From NCBI RefSeq assembly GCF_001598435.1, contig NZ_BCYY01000032.1, forward strand, positions 1 to 44,838: a stretch of DNA of 44,838 bases, given 5' to 3'. This document shows positions 1 to 8,141 of this stretch, one piece after another. The DNA comes from Sphingomonas pituitosa NBRC 102491 (lineage in GTDB: Bacteria > Pseudomonadota > Alphaproteobacteria > Sphingomonadales > Sphingomonadaceae). Both the position numbers and the translations under genes were made by a program. The notes beneath the pieces are model-generated. The model searched no databases, was not told where the DNA came from, and saw only the letters and a list, made by a program, of their open reading frames with translations. The number at the start of each line of letters is the position of its first letter. The first letter of the stretch is position 1.

Positions 1-1
1 C

Positions 2-844
2 GACGCGCAGGTGCGGCTGAAGGAAGGCGTGGAGCTGCCGCTCAAGGATCCGGACGCGTTCCGGCGCCTCGGCATCCGTCCGGCCAAGGGCTTTTTGCTC
101 TATGGCCCGCCGGGCACCGGCAAGACGCTGCTCGCCAAGGCCGTGGCGCGCGAGGCGGAGGCGAACTTCATCGCCACCAAGTCGAGCGACTTGCTCTCCA
201 AATGGTATGGCGAGAGCGAGCAGCAGATCGCGCGGCTGTTCGCCCGCGCGCGGCAGGTCGCACCCTGCGTGATCTTCATCGACGAACTCGACTCGCTGGT
301 CCCCGCCCGGGGCGGTGCGATGGGCGAGCCGCAGGTGACCGAGCGCGTGGTCAACACCATCCTCGCCGAGATGGACGGGCTGGAGGAGCTCCAGTCGGTG
401 GTGGTGATCGGCGCGACCAACCGGCCGAACCTGATCGACCCGGCGCTGCTCCGCCCGGGCCGGTTCGACGAGCTCGTCTATGTCGGCGTGCCGGACAAGG
501 CCGGGCGCGAGCGCATCCTGCGCATCCAGACCGGCAAGATGCCCCTGGCGGCGGATGTCGACTTGGGGTCGATCGCCGAGCAGACCGAGCGCTATACCGG
601 CGCGGATCTGGAAGACGTGGTCCGCCGCGCCGGTCTCGTCGCGCTCCGCCAGTCGCTGGCGACGCGCGAAGTGACGATGGCGCATTTCGAGGAAGCGCTG
701 AAGGACTCGCGCGCGACCGTCACGCCCGAAATGGAAAGCGACTATGCGGCAATGCAGGGCAAGCTGAAGCAGCAGGCCTCGTCGATCCAGCCGATCGGCT
801 TCATCGCGCCGGGCATGCTGGAAGGGCGCGGGTCGAAGGGGTAA
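2..844 (+). CDS. CDC48/p97-like AAA+ ATPase, C-terminal part (5' end outside window)
   Basis: The frame is open from the first bases of the window, so this is the last 280 residues of a longer protein. It holds one full AAA+ module: Walker A GPPGTGKT, Walker B VIFIDELDSL, the second region of homology with sensor-1 asparagine (GATNRPNLID) and arginine fingers in RPGRFDELVY, then the helical lid (YTGADLEDVVRRA). The order and wording match the D2 ring of CDC48/p97/VAT proteins, hexameric unfoldases that pull proteins apart using ATP. Full-length bacterial CDC48 homologues have an N domain and two AAA rings; only the second ring and a short tail ending in a glycine-rich segment are visible. Family assignment is firm; the cellular substrate is unknown. 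A REPIN-like repeat follows the stop codon. Confidence 0.9.
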   Translation, partial: DAQVRLKEGVELPLKDPDAFRRLGIRPAKGFLLYGPPGTGKTLLAKAVAREAEANFIATKSSDLLSKWYGESEQQIARLFARARQVAPCVIFIDELDSLVPARGGAMGEPQVTERVVNTILAEMDGLEELQSVVVIGATNRPNLIDPALLRPGRFDELVYVGVPDKAGRERILRIQTGKMPLAADVDLGSIAEQTERYTGADLEDVVRRAGLVALRQSLATREVTMAHFEEALKDSRATVTPEMESDYAAMQGKLKQQASSIQPIGFIAPGMLEGRGSKG

Positions 845-889
845 GCTCTGCCTTGTTCTGGGCAGAGCCGTCCCTTCTGCCCAAATACT

Positions 890-988
890 CCGTCATCCCC
901 GCGTAGGCGGGGATCCATTGGCGCTGACGCTGCGGTTCGTTCATGAAACGCACAGGCGAATGGATTCCTGCCTTCGCGGGAATGACGG
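890..988. repeat. REPIN-like doublet palindrome, copy A
   Basis: Two inverted ~30-bp arms, beginning CCGTCATCCCCGC and ending CGGGAATGACGG, flank a ~37-bp centre. Each arm can fold alone (CCCCGCGTAGGCGGGG in the left arm), and the arms also pair with each other. Close relatives occur at 15668-15764 and 35737-35834. The arrangement is that of REP doublets (REPINs), which are non-autonomous and moved by RAYT transposases encoded elsewhere. This copy is more diverged in its centre than the other two. It fills most of the 212-bp gap between the ATPase gene and the PAP2 gene; no gene is seen in that gap. Confidence 0.8.
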
Positions 989-1056
989 TGGATTTTTGAG
1001 CCGCCGCGCTCTTTCCTCCCATACCCGATAGCCCTTCCCTCGAACACGCGAGCAGC

Positions 1057-1731
1057 ATGACCGATTCCAACCCGCTTCAACCCGCCAACCGCCAATGGCT
1101 CTGGCCGGCGCTCGCGCTGCTGGGCCTTTCGCTTGCCGGGCTGGCGGCGTTCCTCTGCCTCCGCTTCGCCAGCGGATTCGCGTTCGATCCCGCGCTGCTG
1201 CTCGCGTTCCGACGCCCCGGCGACCTGGCTACGCCGATCGGCCCGGCCTGGCTGCTCCAGTCGGCGATCGATATCAGCGCGCTCGGCGGCTATACCGTCC
1301 TGTGGCTGGCGGGTGCGGCGACGCTGATCTTCCTGCTGGCGTTCGGCAAGCGCGCCGAGGCGCTGCTGCTTGGCGGATCGCTGATCGGCGCTTCGGTCAT
1401 CAACGCGCTGCTCAAGATCGTCCTCCACCGCCCCCGCCCGGACGTGGTGCCCCACCTTGCCGAAGTATCCAGCGCCAGCTTCCCCAGCGGCCATGCGATG
1501 ATCTCGGCCGCGGTCTACCTCACGCTCGGCATGATGGTCGCGCAGACCCAGGCGAGCCGCTGGGCGCGAGCCTATCTGCTCGGCTTTTCGGTGCTGCTGG
1601 TGCTGCTGATCGGCTGCAGCCGCGTGTTCCTCGGCGTCCACTGGCCCTCGGACGTGCTGGCCGGCTGGTGCTTCGGGGCGATCTGGGCGCTGTGCATGTT
1701 CGCGCTCAACGCCCGGCTGCACCGGCGCTAG
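1057..1731 (+). CDS. PAP2-family membrane phosphatase
   Basis: A 224-residue integral membrane protein with the three signature blocks of the type 2 phosphatidic acid phosphatase superfamily: KX6RP (Lys120 to Pro128), PSGH (143-146, catalytic acid-base His146) and SRX5HX3D (Ser188, Arg189, nucleophile His195, Asp199). About six hydrophobic segments are visible, from residue 17 onwards. These enzymes hydrolyse lipid phosphates or undecaprenyl diphosphate on the outer face of the inner membrane; which substrate applies here cannot be read from sequence. The start follows a weak GAGC ribosome-binding site. The gene ends 2 bp from the convergent HerA-like gene, with no terminator between them. 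Confidence 0.88.
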   Translation: MTDSNPLQPANRQWLWPALALLGLSLAGLAAFLCLRFASGFAFDPALLLAFRRPGDLATPIGPAWLLQSAIDISALGGYTVLWLAGAATLIFLLAFGKRAEALLLGGSLIGASVINALLKIVLHRPRPDVVPHLAEVSSASFPSGHAMISAAVYLTLGMMVAQTQASRWARAYLLGFSVLLVLLIGCSRVFLGVHWPSDVLAGWCFGAIWALCMFALNARLHRR

Positions 1732-1733
1732 GA

Positions 1734-3185
1734 TCAGCCTTCGGACGCCTGCGTCGTCCAGCCGAGTCGGGGGATCGTGATCGAGCGCTTGCCCGACAGG
1801 TCGACGCGGGTGACGAACAGCCCCTTGGTTTCGATATACTGCATCAGCCGCCGCACGCGCCCGAGCGAGCCGGTACCATAGCTGGTCGCGATATCGGTAT
1901 CGCTGGGGCACGGCAGCCCCTCGCGCGCCGCCTTGGCGACGAGCAGGAAGGGCCCGAGCATGTCGTCGGGCAGCGCCCGCGCCGCTTCCAGCGCCTGCGC
2001 CCAGTCGTCGTCGGGATCGCCGTGGATGCCCGCACGCGCCGCCGACAGCCGCCGGACGAAGCCGGAAAGGTCGAGCGGCGGGCGGTTGAGCCCCACCATC
2101 CGGCAGCGCACCTGGAAATCCTGGTACAGCACCGCCGGCGAGCGCAGCGCCGATTGCTCGTCCTCGACGATCGCGCGCAGCACGTCGGCGACGTGGGTGG
2201 CAACCTCCTCCGGATCGCGATCGGGCTCGATTTCCATCGGTGCGGGCACCGAGCGGGCCAGCGCCTCGAGCATCGTCTCGGAATGGGCATAGGTCGGCGC
2301 AGGCGGCGGCGCCGGCGGCACCCATTCGGGCTCGGCGGGGGCGAGCAGCAGGTCCTTCATGTCGTCGGTGGGCGCCTGCGGGAGCGGGGTCAGCTTGGGG
2401 CTGGAGCTGCGTGCGCTGGTTTCCACCGATCCGATCCGGATCGCCACCGGCCGCCGGGTGATCGCCGGGCCGAGACCGAGGAAATGGCCGCGGGCGAGGT
2501 CGCGGATCGCCTCGGCTTGGCGGCGCTCCATGCCGAGCAGATCGGCCGCACGCTGCATGTCGATGTCGAGAAAGGTGCGGCCCATCAGGAAGTTCGACGC
2601 TTCCGCCGCGACGTTCTTGGCGAGCTTTGCGAGGCGCTGCGTCGCGATCACCCCGGCGAGGCCGCGCTTGCGGCCGCGGCACATCAGATTGGTCATCGCG
2701 GAAAGCGAGGCGCGCCGCACCTCCTCCGCGACTTCGCCGCCGCCGGCGGGCGCGAACAGCTGGGCCTCGTCCACCACCACGAGCGCGGGATACCAATGGT
2801 CGCGCGGCGCATCGAACAGGGCGTTGAGGAAGGTGGCGGCGCAGCGCATCTGGCCTTCCGCCTCCAGCCCTTCGAGGCTGAGCACGACCGAAGCACGGTG
2901 CTCCCGAATACGCGCGGCGAACCGGGCGACGTCGCGCTCGCTATGATCGACCGCCTCGATCGCGAGATGGCCGTAGCGATCGGAAAGGGTGACGAAATCG
3001 CCCTCGGGATCGATCACCACCTGCTGGACATGGCCGGCGGATTGTTCGAGCAACCGCCGCAGCAGGTGCGACTTGCCCGAGCCCGAATTGCCCTGGACGA
3101 GCAACCGGGTCGCAAGCAACTCCTCCAGATCGACCGGCACGGGGCTGCCCGTGCCGTCGACGCCCATGTCCACGCTGACGGTCAT
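1734..3185 (-). CDS. HerA-like (DUF87) ATPase with C-terminal winged-helix-like tail
   Basis: A 483-residue P-loop ATPase of the FtsK/HerA superfamily. Walker A is GNSGSGKS at residues 32-39 and Walker B is VVVDE at 136-140, followed by the HerA/VirD4-style segment GRKRGLAGVIATQRLAKL with its sensor glutamine. Family members are hexameric DNA translocases; archaeal HerA works with the nuclease NurA in end resection. No nuclease gene is adjacent here. A proline-rich linker at about 265-300 leads to a separate C-terminal region whose last ~60 residues (GLPCPSDTDIATSYG onward, then a recognition-helix-like and wing-like stretch) look like a winged helix, so direct DNA binding is plausible (inference). 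It is convergent with the PAP2 gene and upstream of nothing on its own strand within 2 bp. Confidence 0.8.
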   Translation of the reverse strand: MTVSVDMGVDGTGSPVPVDLEELLATRLLVQGNSGSGKSHLLRRLLEQSAGHVQQVVIDPEGDFVTLSDRYGHLAIEAVDHSERDVARFAARIREHRASVVLSLEGLEAEGQMRCAATFLNALFDAPRDHWYPALVVVDEAQLFAPAGGGEVAEEVRRASLSAMTNLMCRGRKRGLAGVIATQRLAKLAKNVAAEASNFLMGRTFLDIDMQRAADLLGMERRQAEAIRDLARGHFLGLGPAITRRPVAIRIGSVETSARSSSPKLTPLPQAPTDDMKDLLLAPAEPEWVPPAPPPAPTYAHSETMLEALARSVPAPMEIEPDRDPEEVATHVADVLRAIVEDEQSALRSPAVLYQDFQVRCRMVGLNRPPLDLSGFVRRLSAARAGIHGDPDDDWAQALEAARALPDDMLGPFLLVAKAAREGLPCPSDTDIATSYGTGSLGRVRRLMQYIETKGLFVTRVDLSGKRSITIPRLGWTTQASEG

Positions 3186-3260
3186 CGCGGCCGCTTTGCC
3201 GGATCAGGGGGGGCAGCGGCAAGGGCCGCGTCACCGAAAACTGTGGGTGTTTGTTTCGCT

Positions 3261-3773
3261 TCAGGCCGCGTTGGCGGCGCCCAGGCGCTGGCGGCGGCGC
3301 TCCAGCGCTTCCATCGTCTTCTCGGCGAGCAACGTCAGCCGTGCGGTATCCTGCTCGGTCAGCTGCGGGCGGGCGGTGCTGTCGATCACGCACAGCGTGC
3401 CGATCCGCTTGCCGCTGGCGGTGCGCAAGGGCGCGCCGGCATAGAAGCGGATGTTGGGATCGCCGGTAACCAGCGGGTTTTCGGCGAAGCGCGGATCGGC
3501 CTGCGCGTCGTGCACCACGAACACGTCGGGACCGCGGATCGCATGGGTGCAGAACGAGATCGAGCGCGGCGTCTCCTGCGGCTCCAGCCCGACCCGCGCC
3601 TTGAACCATTGCCGATTCTCGTCGATCAGCGAGATCAGCGCAATCGGCACGCCCAGCGCGGCGGCGGCTTCGCGCACGATGGCATCGAACTCGGCTTCGT
3701 TCGGCGTATCGAGCACGCCATAGCCCTTCAGTTCGGAGAGGCGCGCGGTTTCATCCGAGGGCTCGATCGGCAT
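3261..3773 (-). CDS. Stand-alone GAF domain protein
   Basis: A 170-residue protein consisting essentially of one GAF domain, recognised from VLDTPNEAEFDAIV, ALISLIDENRQWFKA, the SISFCTHAI segment and the closing IGTLCVID strand. GAF domains bind small ligands (cyclic nucleotides, tetrapyrroles, oxidised amino acids) or mediate dimerisation; no output domain is attached. The ATG at 3773 is preferred because AGGAAG lies 8 nt upstream; a longer in-frame start at 3839 has no such site and would run back into the recQ promoter region. The gene is divergent from recQ and upstream of the HerA-like gene on the same strand with a 75-bp gap. Ligand and partner are unknown. Confidence 0.8.
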   Translation of the reverse strand: MPIEPSDETARLSELKGYGVLDTPNEAEFDAIVREAAAALGVPIALISLIDENRQWFKARVGLEPQETPRSISFCTHAIRGPDVFVVHDAQADPRFAENPLVTGDPNIRFYAGAPLRTASGKRIGTLCVIDSTARPQLTEQDTARLTLLAEKTMEALERRRQRLGAANAA

Positions 3774-3874
3774 CACTTCGTCTTCCTGCGTTTGCGCCCC
3801 CCGGCACATTCGGGCTACTACGGTGGGACAAGTTAACATTTGCTCGACAGTGCAAGCATGTGCCGGGCAGTCTG

Positions 3875-5653
3875 ATGGCAGCCATGCGTCCCGATCCCAT
3901 TGAACATCTCCGCCGCGTTTTCGGCTATGACGCCTTTCGCGGCGTGCAGGCCTCGGTGGTCGACCGCGTGATGGCGGGGCAGCGCACGCTGGCGGTGATG
4001 CCCACGGGTGCCGGCAAGTCGCTCACCTACCAGCTGCCCTCGGTGATGCTGGAGGGGACCTGCGTCGTCGTAAGCCCGCTGATCGCGCTGATGCACGACC
4101 AGCTCCGCGCGGCCGAGGCGGTGGGCATCCGTGCCGCCACGCTGACCAGCGTCGACGATAACCGCGCCGAGACGATCGAGCGGTTTCGCGCGGGTGAACT
4201 CGACCTGCTCTACATCGCGCCCGAACGCGCCTCGGGCGAGGGCTTCCGCAACCTGCTCACCCAGGCCCCGCTCAGCCTGTTCGCGATCGACGAGGCGCAT
4301 TGCGTGTCCGAATGGGGGCATGATTTCCGGCCCGATTACCGGCTGCTGCGCCCGCTGCTCGATCGCTTCCCGGAGGTGCCGCGGCTGGCGCTGACCGCCA
4401 CCGCCGATGCGCATACCCGCGCCGACATTCTCGAGCAGCTGGGAATCCCGGAAGAGGGGCTGATCGTCGCCGGCTTCGATCGGCCGAACATCCGCTACCA
4501 TATCATGCCCCGCGAAAACACGACGCGGCAGATCATCGATGTGGTGTCGGAGAATCCCGGCCCCGGCATCGTCTATGCCCAGACGCGCAAGGGCGTGGAG
4601 CAGCTCGCCGAGAAGCTGGCGGCGGAGACCGGGCGGTCGGTGCTGCCCTATCATGCCGGGCTCGATCCTGACGTGCGCCGCCGCAACCAGGCGAAGTTCG
4701 TCGCCAGCGAGGACATGGTCGTCGTCGCGACCGTCGCGTTCGGCATGGGGATCGACAAGCCCGACGTGCGCTTCGTCGCGCATGCCGGGCTGCCCAAGTC
4801 GATCGAGGCCTATTACCAGGAAACCGGCCGCGCCGGCCGCGACGGCGATCCGGCGGTGGCGCATCTTTTCTGGGGCGCCGACGATTTTGCCCGCGCCCGC
4901 CAGCGGATCGGCGAGGTCGAGCCTTCGCGCCAGCCGGGCGAGCGCACCCGCCTCACCGCGCTGGGGGCGCTGGTCGAGACTGCGGGCTGCCGTCGCCGCA
5001 TCCTGCTCAAGCACTTCGGCGAGGACGCGCCGGAGACCTGCGGCAATTGCGACAACTGCCTCAATCCACCCGCCGCAATCGACGTCAGCGTGACCGCGCA
5101 GAAATTCCTCTCGGCGGTGTTCCGCACCGGCATGCTGTACGGCATCGGCTATATCGAGGGCATCCTCACCGGCGTTTCGACCGAGCGCAGCCTGATGAAC
5201 GGGCACGAGAAGCTGTCGGTGTTCGGCATCGTCGATGGCGACGAGGTAGCGATGCTCAAGCCGGTGTCGCGCGCGCTGCTGCTGCGCGATGCCTTGCGTA
5301 CCAATGAGCATGGCGGGCTCGAATTCGGGCCCGAGGCGCGGGCGATCCTGAAGGGCGAGGCAGCGCTGAAGCTGGTCCTCCCGCCCAAGCGCGAGCGACG
5401 GCGGCGCGGTGCCGCCGGGGGCGTTCCCAATCCGGTCGGCAATCCGCTGTTCGAGGCGCTGCGGGCCAAGCGGCGCGAGATCGCGCAGGAAACCGGGCTG
5501 CCACCCTATGTGATCTTCCACGATTCGGTGCTGCGCGACATGGCGATGGTGCGGCCCTCGTCGCTGGCGGAGATGGGGCAGCTCTCCGGCGTCGGCGCGC
5601 GCAAGCTCGATGCCTATGGGCAGGATTTCCTGAACGTCCTCCGCCAGTTCTGA
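3875..5653 (+). CDS. recQ: ATP-dependent DNA helicase RecQ
   Basis: A complete RecQ of 592 residues, a normal length for the family. Seen in order: Walker A PTGAGKS (43-49), DEAH box (139-142) followed by the aromatic-rich loop CVSEWGHDFRPDY, helicase motif VI QETGRAGRDG (315-324), the RQC zinc site Cys372, Cys389, Cys392 and Cys395, an RQC winged helix, and a C-terminal HRDC domain ending LDAYGQDFLNVL. It unwinds duplex DNA 3' to 5' in recombination and replication-fork repair. The start is uncertain: GTG at 3860, ATG at 3875 and ATG at 3884 are all in frame without a strong ribosome-binding site; 3875 is a compromise. Transcribed divergently from the GAF gene. Confidence 0.95.
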   Translation: MAAMRPDPIEHLRRVFGYDAFRGVQASVVDRVMAGQRTLAVMPTGAGKSLTYQLPSVMLEGTCVVVSPLIALMHDQLRAAEAVGIRAATLTSVDDNRAETIERFRAGELDLLYIAPERASGEGFRNLLTQAPLSLFAIDEAHCVSEWGHDFRPDYRLLRPLLDRFPEVPRLALTATADAHTRADILEQLGIPEEGLIVAGFDRPNIRYHIMPRENTTRQIIDVVSENPGPGIVYAQTRKGVEQLAEKLAAETGRSVLPYHAGLDPDVRRRNQAKFVASEDMVVVATVAFGMGIDKPDVRFVAHAGLPKSIEAYYQETGRAGRDGDPAVAHLFWGADDFARARQRIGEVEPSRQPGERTRLTALGALVETAGCRRRILLKHFGEDAPETCGNCDNCLNPPAAIDVSVTAQKFLSAVFRTGMLYGIGYIEGILTGVSTERSLMNGHEKLSVFGIVDGDEVAMLKPVSRALLLRDALRTNEHGGLEFGPEARAILKGEAALKLVLPPKRERRRRGAAGGVPNPVGNPLFEALRAKRREIAQETGLPPYVIFHDSVLRDMAMVRPSSLAEMGQLSGVGARKLDAYGQDFLNVLRQF

Positions 5654-5717
5654 TCGGCTTCCGCAGGGCGCCGCCCCGCGCTACAGCCTCGCGCTGGAAT
5701 CAGAAGGAGGACCTGCC

Positions 5718-6143
5718 ATGCCGAACAAGATCGACGACCGCATCTCGGTGGCGCCGCAGATCCGGCCGGAGGACGTGCCGGCGCTCGCGGCGGCGGGGTT
5801 CGTCCACATCATCAACAATCGCCCCGAGGGCGAGGAGTTCGGCCAGCCGACCGGTGCGGAGATTGCCGAGGCGGCCGAGGCGGCGGGGCTGGGCTATACC
5901 GAAATTCCGGTGACGCCGGGCGGCTTCTCGATGGCGCAGGTCGAGGCGATGGCCGACGCGCTTGCCTCGGTCGAGGGGCCGGTGCTGGCCTATTGCCGCT
6001 CGGGGACGCGCTCCTGCAACCTCTGGGCGCTCGCCGCCGCGCACAAGGGCGCCGCGCCGGCCGAACTGGTCGAAAAGGGTGCGGGCGCAGGCTACGACCT
6101 GTCGGGCATCCGCCCGGCGCTGGAGCAGCTCTCGGGCCGCTGA
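5718..6143 (+). CDS. DUF442/TIGR01244-family phosphatase-like protein
   Basis: A 141-residue protein of the Blh/TIGR01244 type: a cysteine-phosphatase-like fold with the active-site loop CRSGTRS at residues 93-99. The spacing is C-X4-R, as usual for this family, rather than the C-X5-R of classical tyrosine phosphatases. The N-terminal strand IDDRISVAPQI and FVHIINNRPEGEE are also typical. Members occur alone or fused to beta-lactamase-fold or rhodanese domains in sulfide metabolism; this one stands alone, so its substrate is unknown. AGGAGG at 5705-5710 sits 7 nt before the ATG, a strong ribosome-binding site. Probably transcribed after recQ (64-bp gap). Confidence 0.82.
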   Translation: MPNKIDDRISVAPQIRPEDVPALAAAGFVHIINNRPEGEEFGQPTGAEIAEAAEAAGLGYTEIPVTPGGFSMAQVEAMADALASVEGPVLAYCRSGTRSCNLWALAAAHKGAAPAELVEKGAGAGYDLSGIRPALEQLSGR

Positions 6144-6148
6144 GCTTT

Positions 6149-6176
6149 CTCCCCCCTCCCGCAAGCGGAGGGGGAG
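6149..6176. repeat. CCCTCC-type palindrome, possible terminator
   Basis: An imperfect hairpin, CTCCCCCCTCCCGC-AA-GCGGAGGGGGAG, lies 6 bp after the DUF442 gene. The 19-mer CCCCCCTCCCGCAAGCGGA is repeated exactly near 38972-38990, inside another gene. The stem may help end plus-strand transcription although no long T-run follows. Confidence 0.6.
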
Positions 6177-6205
6177 TTAATGAAGGCACAGCTCTCTTCC
6201 CAAAC

Positions 6206-6236
6206 AAAAAATGGGCCGGTGGTTGCCCACCAGCCC
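6206..6236 (-). terminator. Rho-independent terminator of glnK-amtB
   Basis: On the minus strand a 10-bp stem GGGCTGGTGG / CCACCGGCCC (one G-U pair) with a 4-nt loop is followed by CATTTTTTG. It lies 68 bp downstream of the amtB stop and has all features of an intrinsic terminator. Confidence 0.85.
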
Positions 6237-6303
6237 AGTTGTCCGCAGGAGGAACCTCGGTGGGACGCCGCGCCAGGAGAGGCCTGCGCGGCGCCCGATT
6301 TCG

Positions 6304-7731
6304 TCAGTAGTTGTAGGCGCGCTCGCCATGCTCGTTGATGTCGAGCCCTTCGACTTCCACTTCCTTGGAAGGACGGATGCCGATGGTGAGCTTGAGGCCG
6401 TAGAAGAGGATCGCCGAGACACCGCCCGACCAGACCAGCGTCAGCGCCACCGCTTCGGCTTGCGTGATCAGCTGCGCCACCATGTCGTAACTGGGCGCGG
6501 CGATTGCCGGGAACTTGGTATAGTCGATGATGCCCTGGCCGCCGAGCGCCGGATCGGCGACGATCGCGGTGCCGAGGGCGCCGATGATGCCGCCGATGCA
6601 GTGCACGCCGAACACGTCGAGCGAGTCGTCATACTTCAGCTTGTTCTTCACCGTGGTGACGAAGAAGAAGCAGATCGGCGAGACGACCAGGCCGAGCACG
6701 ATCGAGGTCATCGGCGCGGCGAAGCCCGAGGCCGGGGTGATCGCGACAAGGCCGGCGACCGCACCGGTCACGCCACCCAGCAGCGACGGCTTCTTGTGCA
6801 CGATCTGCTCGATCACCGCCCAGCTCACCGCCGCGGCAGCCGTGGCGACGAAGGTGTTGATGAAGGCAACCGCGGTCACGCCGTTCGATTCGAGGTTGGA
6901 GCCGGCGTTGAAGCCGAACCAGCCCACCCACAGCAGCGAGGCGCCGATCATGGTCATGGTCAGCGAGTGCGGCGGCATCGGCTCGCTCTTGAAGCCCACG
7001 CGCTTGCCGATCACGAGGCAGCCGACCAGGCCGGCGATGCCCGCATTGATGTGGACGACGGTGCCGCCGGCGAAATCGAGCGCGCCCTTGCCCCACAGGA
7101 AGCCATAGTCCGTCGGCGCATCGACCAGGAAGTCCGGGCCGGCCCAGTACCAGACCATGTGCGCGATCGGGAAATAGACGATCGTCATCCACAGCACGGT
7201 GAAGATGATGAGGGGGGTGAACTTCACGCGCTCGGCAAAGGCACCCACGATCAGCGCCGGCGTGATGCAGGCGAAGGTCATCTGGAAGCAGACGAACGCG
7301 AATTCAGGGATATAGACGTTGTTCGAGAAGGTTGCGGCATAGGTACCGCTGCTCACCCCGACCAGGAACGCCTTGGAGAGGCCGCCGAAGAAGTGGTTCT
7401 CGCCGCCCGAGGTGAAGGCGATCGAATAGCCCCAGGTGCACCAGACGAGCGATGCGACCGAGACGATCATGAACACCTGCATCAGCACCGAGAGCATGTT
7501 CTTGGTGCGCACCAGGCCGCCATAGAACAGCGCCAGCGCCGGCACCGACATCATCAGCACCAGGGCCGAGGAGATCAGCATCCAGGCGGTGTCGCCCTTG
7601 TTCACCATCGTCGCCTGCTGGGCGACGGTGGGCGCCTTGATCAGTGCTGCGGTCTGCGCCCAGGCGGGCATCGCCGATACCAGCGCGGCCGCGCCGAGCG
7701 CGAGCCCGGCGGTCTTCCATCCTTGCTTCAT
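6304..7731 (-). CDS. amtB: Ammonium transporter AmtB
   Basis: A 475-residue Amt/Rh-family channel that moves ammonium across the inner membrane. It opens with a cleavable signal peptide (MKQGWKTAGLALGAAALV ... AWAQ), as in E. coli AmtB, followed by eleven hydrophobic segments. Family landmarks include ALFYGGLVRTKNMLSVLMQ, the DFAGGTVVHINAG segment carrying the first pore histidine, and the DVFGVHCIGGIIGALGT segment carrying the second. The ATG at 7731 is chosen over an upstream GTG because AGGGGG precedes it and the signal peptide begins there. It follows glnK by 14 bp, the standard pairing in which GlnK plugs the channel when nitrogen is plentiful. Confidence 0.96.
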   Translation of the reverse strand: MKQGWKTAGLALGAAALVSAMPAWAQTAALIKAPTVAQQATMVNKGDTAWMLISSALVLMMSVPALALFYGGLVRTKNMLSVLMQVFMIVSVASLVWCTWGYSIAFTSGGENHFFGGLSKAFLVGVSSGTYAATFSNNVYIPEFAFVCFQMTFACITPALIVGAFAERVKFTPLIIFTVLWMTIVYFPIAHMVWYWAGPDFLVDAPTDYGFLWGKGALDFAGGTVVHINAGIAGLVGCLVIGKRVGFKSEPMPPHSLTMTMIGASLLWVGWFGFNAGSNLESNGVTAVAFINTFVATAAAAVSWAVIEQIVHKKPSLLGGVTGAVAGLVAITPASGFAAPMTSIVLGLVVSPICFFFVTTVKNKLKYDDSLDVFGVHCIGGIIGALGTAIVADPALGGQGIIDYTKFPAIAAPSYDMVAQLITQAEAVALTLVWSGGVSAILFYGLKLTIGIRPSKEVEVEGLDINEHGERAYNY

Positions 7732-7745
7732 AGCTACCCCCTTGC

Positions 7746-8084
7746 TCACAGCGCCGTCTCGTCGGTCTCGCCGGTGCGGATGCGCACGGCCTGGCCCATG
7801 TCGAGAACGAAGATCTTGCCGTCACCGATCGCGCCGGTGCTCGCCGCCGCCTGGATCGCTTCCACGGCGCGGTCGGCAAGATCGCTCCCCACGGCGACCT
7901 CGATCTTGATCTTCGGCACCATGTTCGTGCTGTACTCGGCGCCGCGATAGATCTCGGTCTGGCCCTTCTGGCGGCCGAACCCCTTCACTTCGGTAACGGT
8001 CATGCCCGTCACCCCGACGGTGGTGAGCGCTTCGCGCACCTCGTCGAGCTTGAAGGGTTTGATGATGGCGATGATGAGCTTCAT
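7746..8084 (-). CDS. glnK: P-II nitrogen regulatory protein GlnK
   Basis: A 112-residue PII protein of exactly the family length. The T-loop reads RGAEYSTNMVPK with Tyr51, the site uridylylated by GlnD under nitrogen limitation; the B-loop (TGAIGDGKIFV) binds ATP/ADP and 2-oxoglutarate. Co-transcription with amtB marks it as the GlnK paralogue rather than GlnB. An AGAGGGGG ribosome-binding site precedes the ATG, and a sigma-54 promoter lies about 40 bp upstream, so expression should respond to nitrogen limitation through NtrC (inference). Its job is to sense 2-oxoglutarate and energy state and to gate AmtB. Confidence 0.97.
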   Translation of the reverse strand: MKLIIAIIKPFKLDEVREALTTVGVTGMTVTEVKGFGRQKGQTEIYRGAEYSTNMVPKIKIEVAVGSDLADRAVEAIQAAASTGAIGDGKIFVLDMGQAVRIRTGETDETAL

Positions 8085-8121
8085 GTCGCCCCCTCTGGCG
8101 GTTGTCCCGGGGAGCTACTTC

Positions 8122-8137
8122 GCAAGGGCCGTGCCAA
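8122..8137 (-). promoter_or_regulatory. Sigma-54 (-24/-12) promoter for glnK-amtB
   Basis: The minus strand reads TTGGCACGGCCCTTGC, matching the RpoN consensus TGGCACG-N4-TTGC in every position, with the invariant GG and GC separated by 10 bp. Predicted transcription start is near 8110, giving a leader of about 26 nt before the glnK ATG. Confidence 0.9.
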
Positions 8138-8141
8138 ATGG

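Noticed and set aside
6211..7950. A 579-codon plus-strand open frame opposite amtB and glnK
   Set aside because: Composition (Arg, Asp, His rich) is that of an antisense shadow; amtB and glnK on the other strand are unmistakable.
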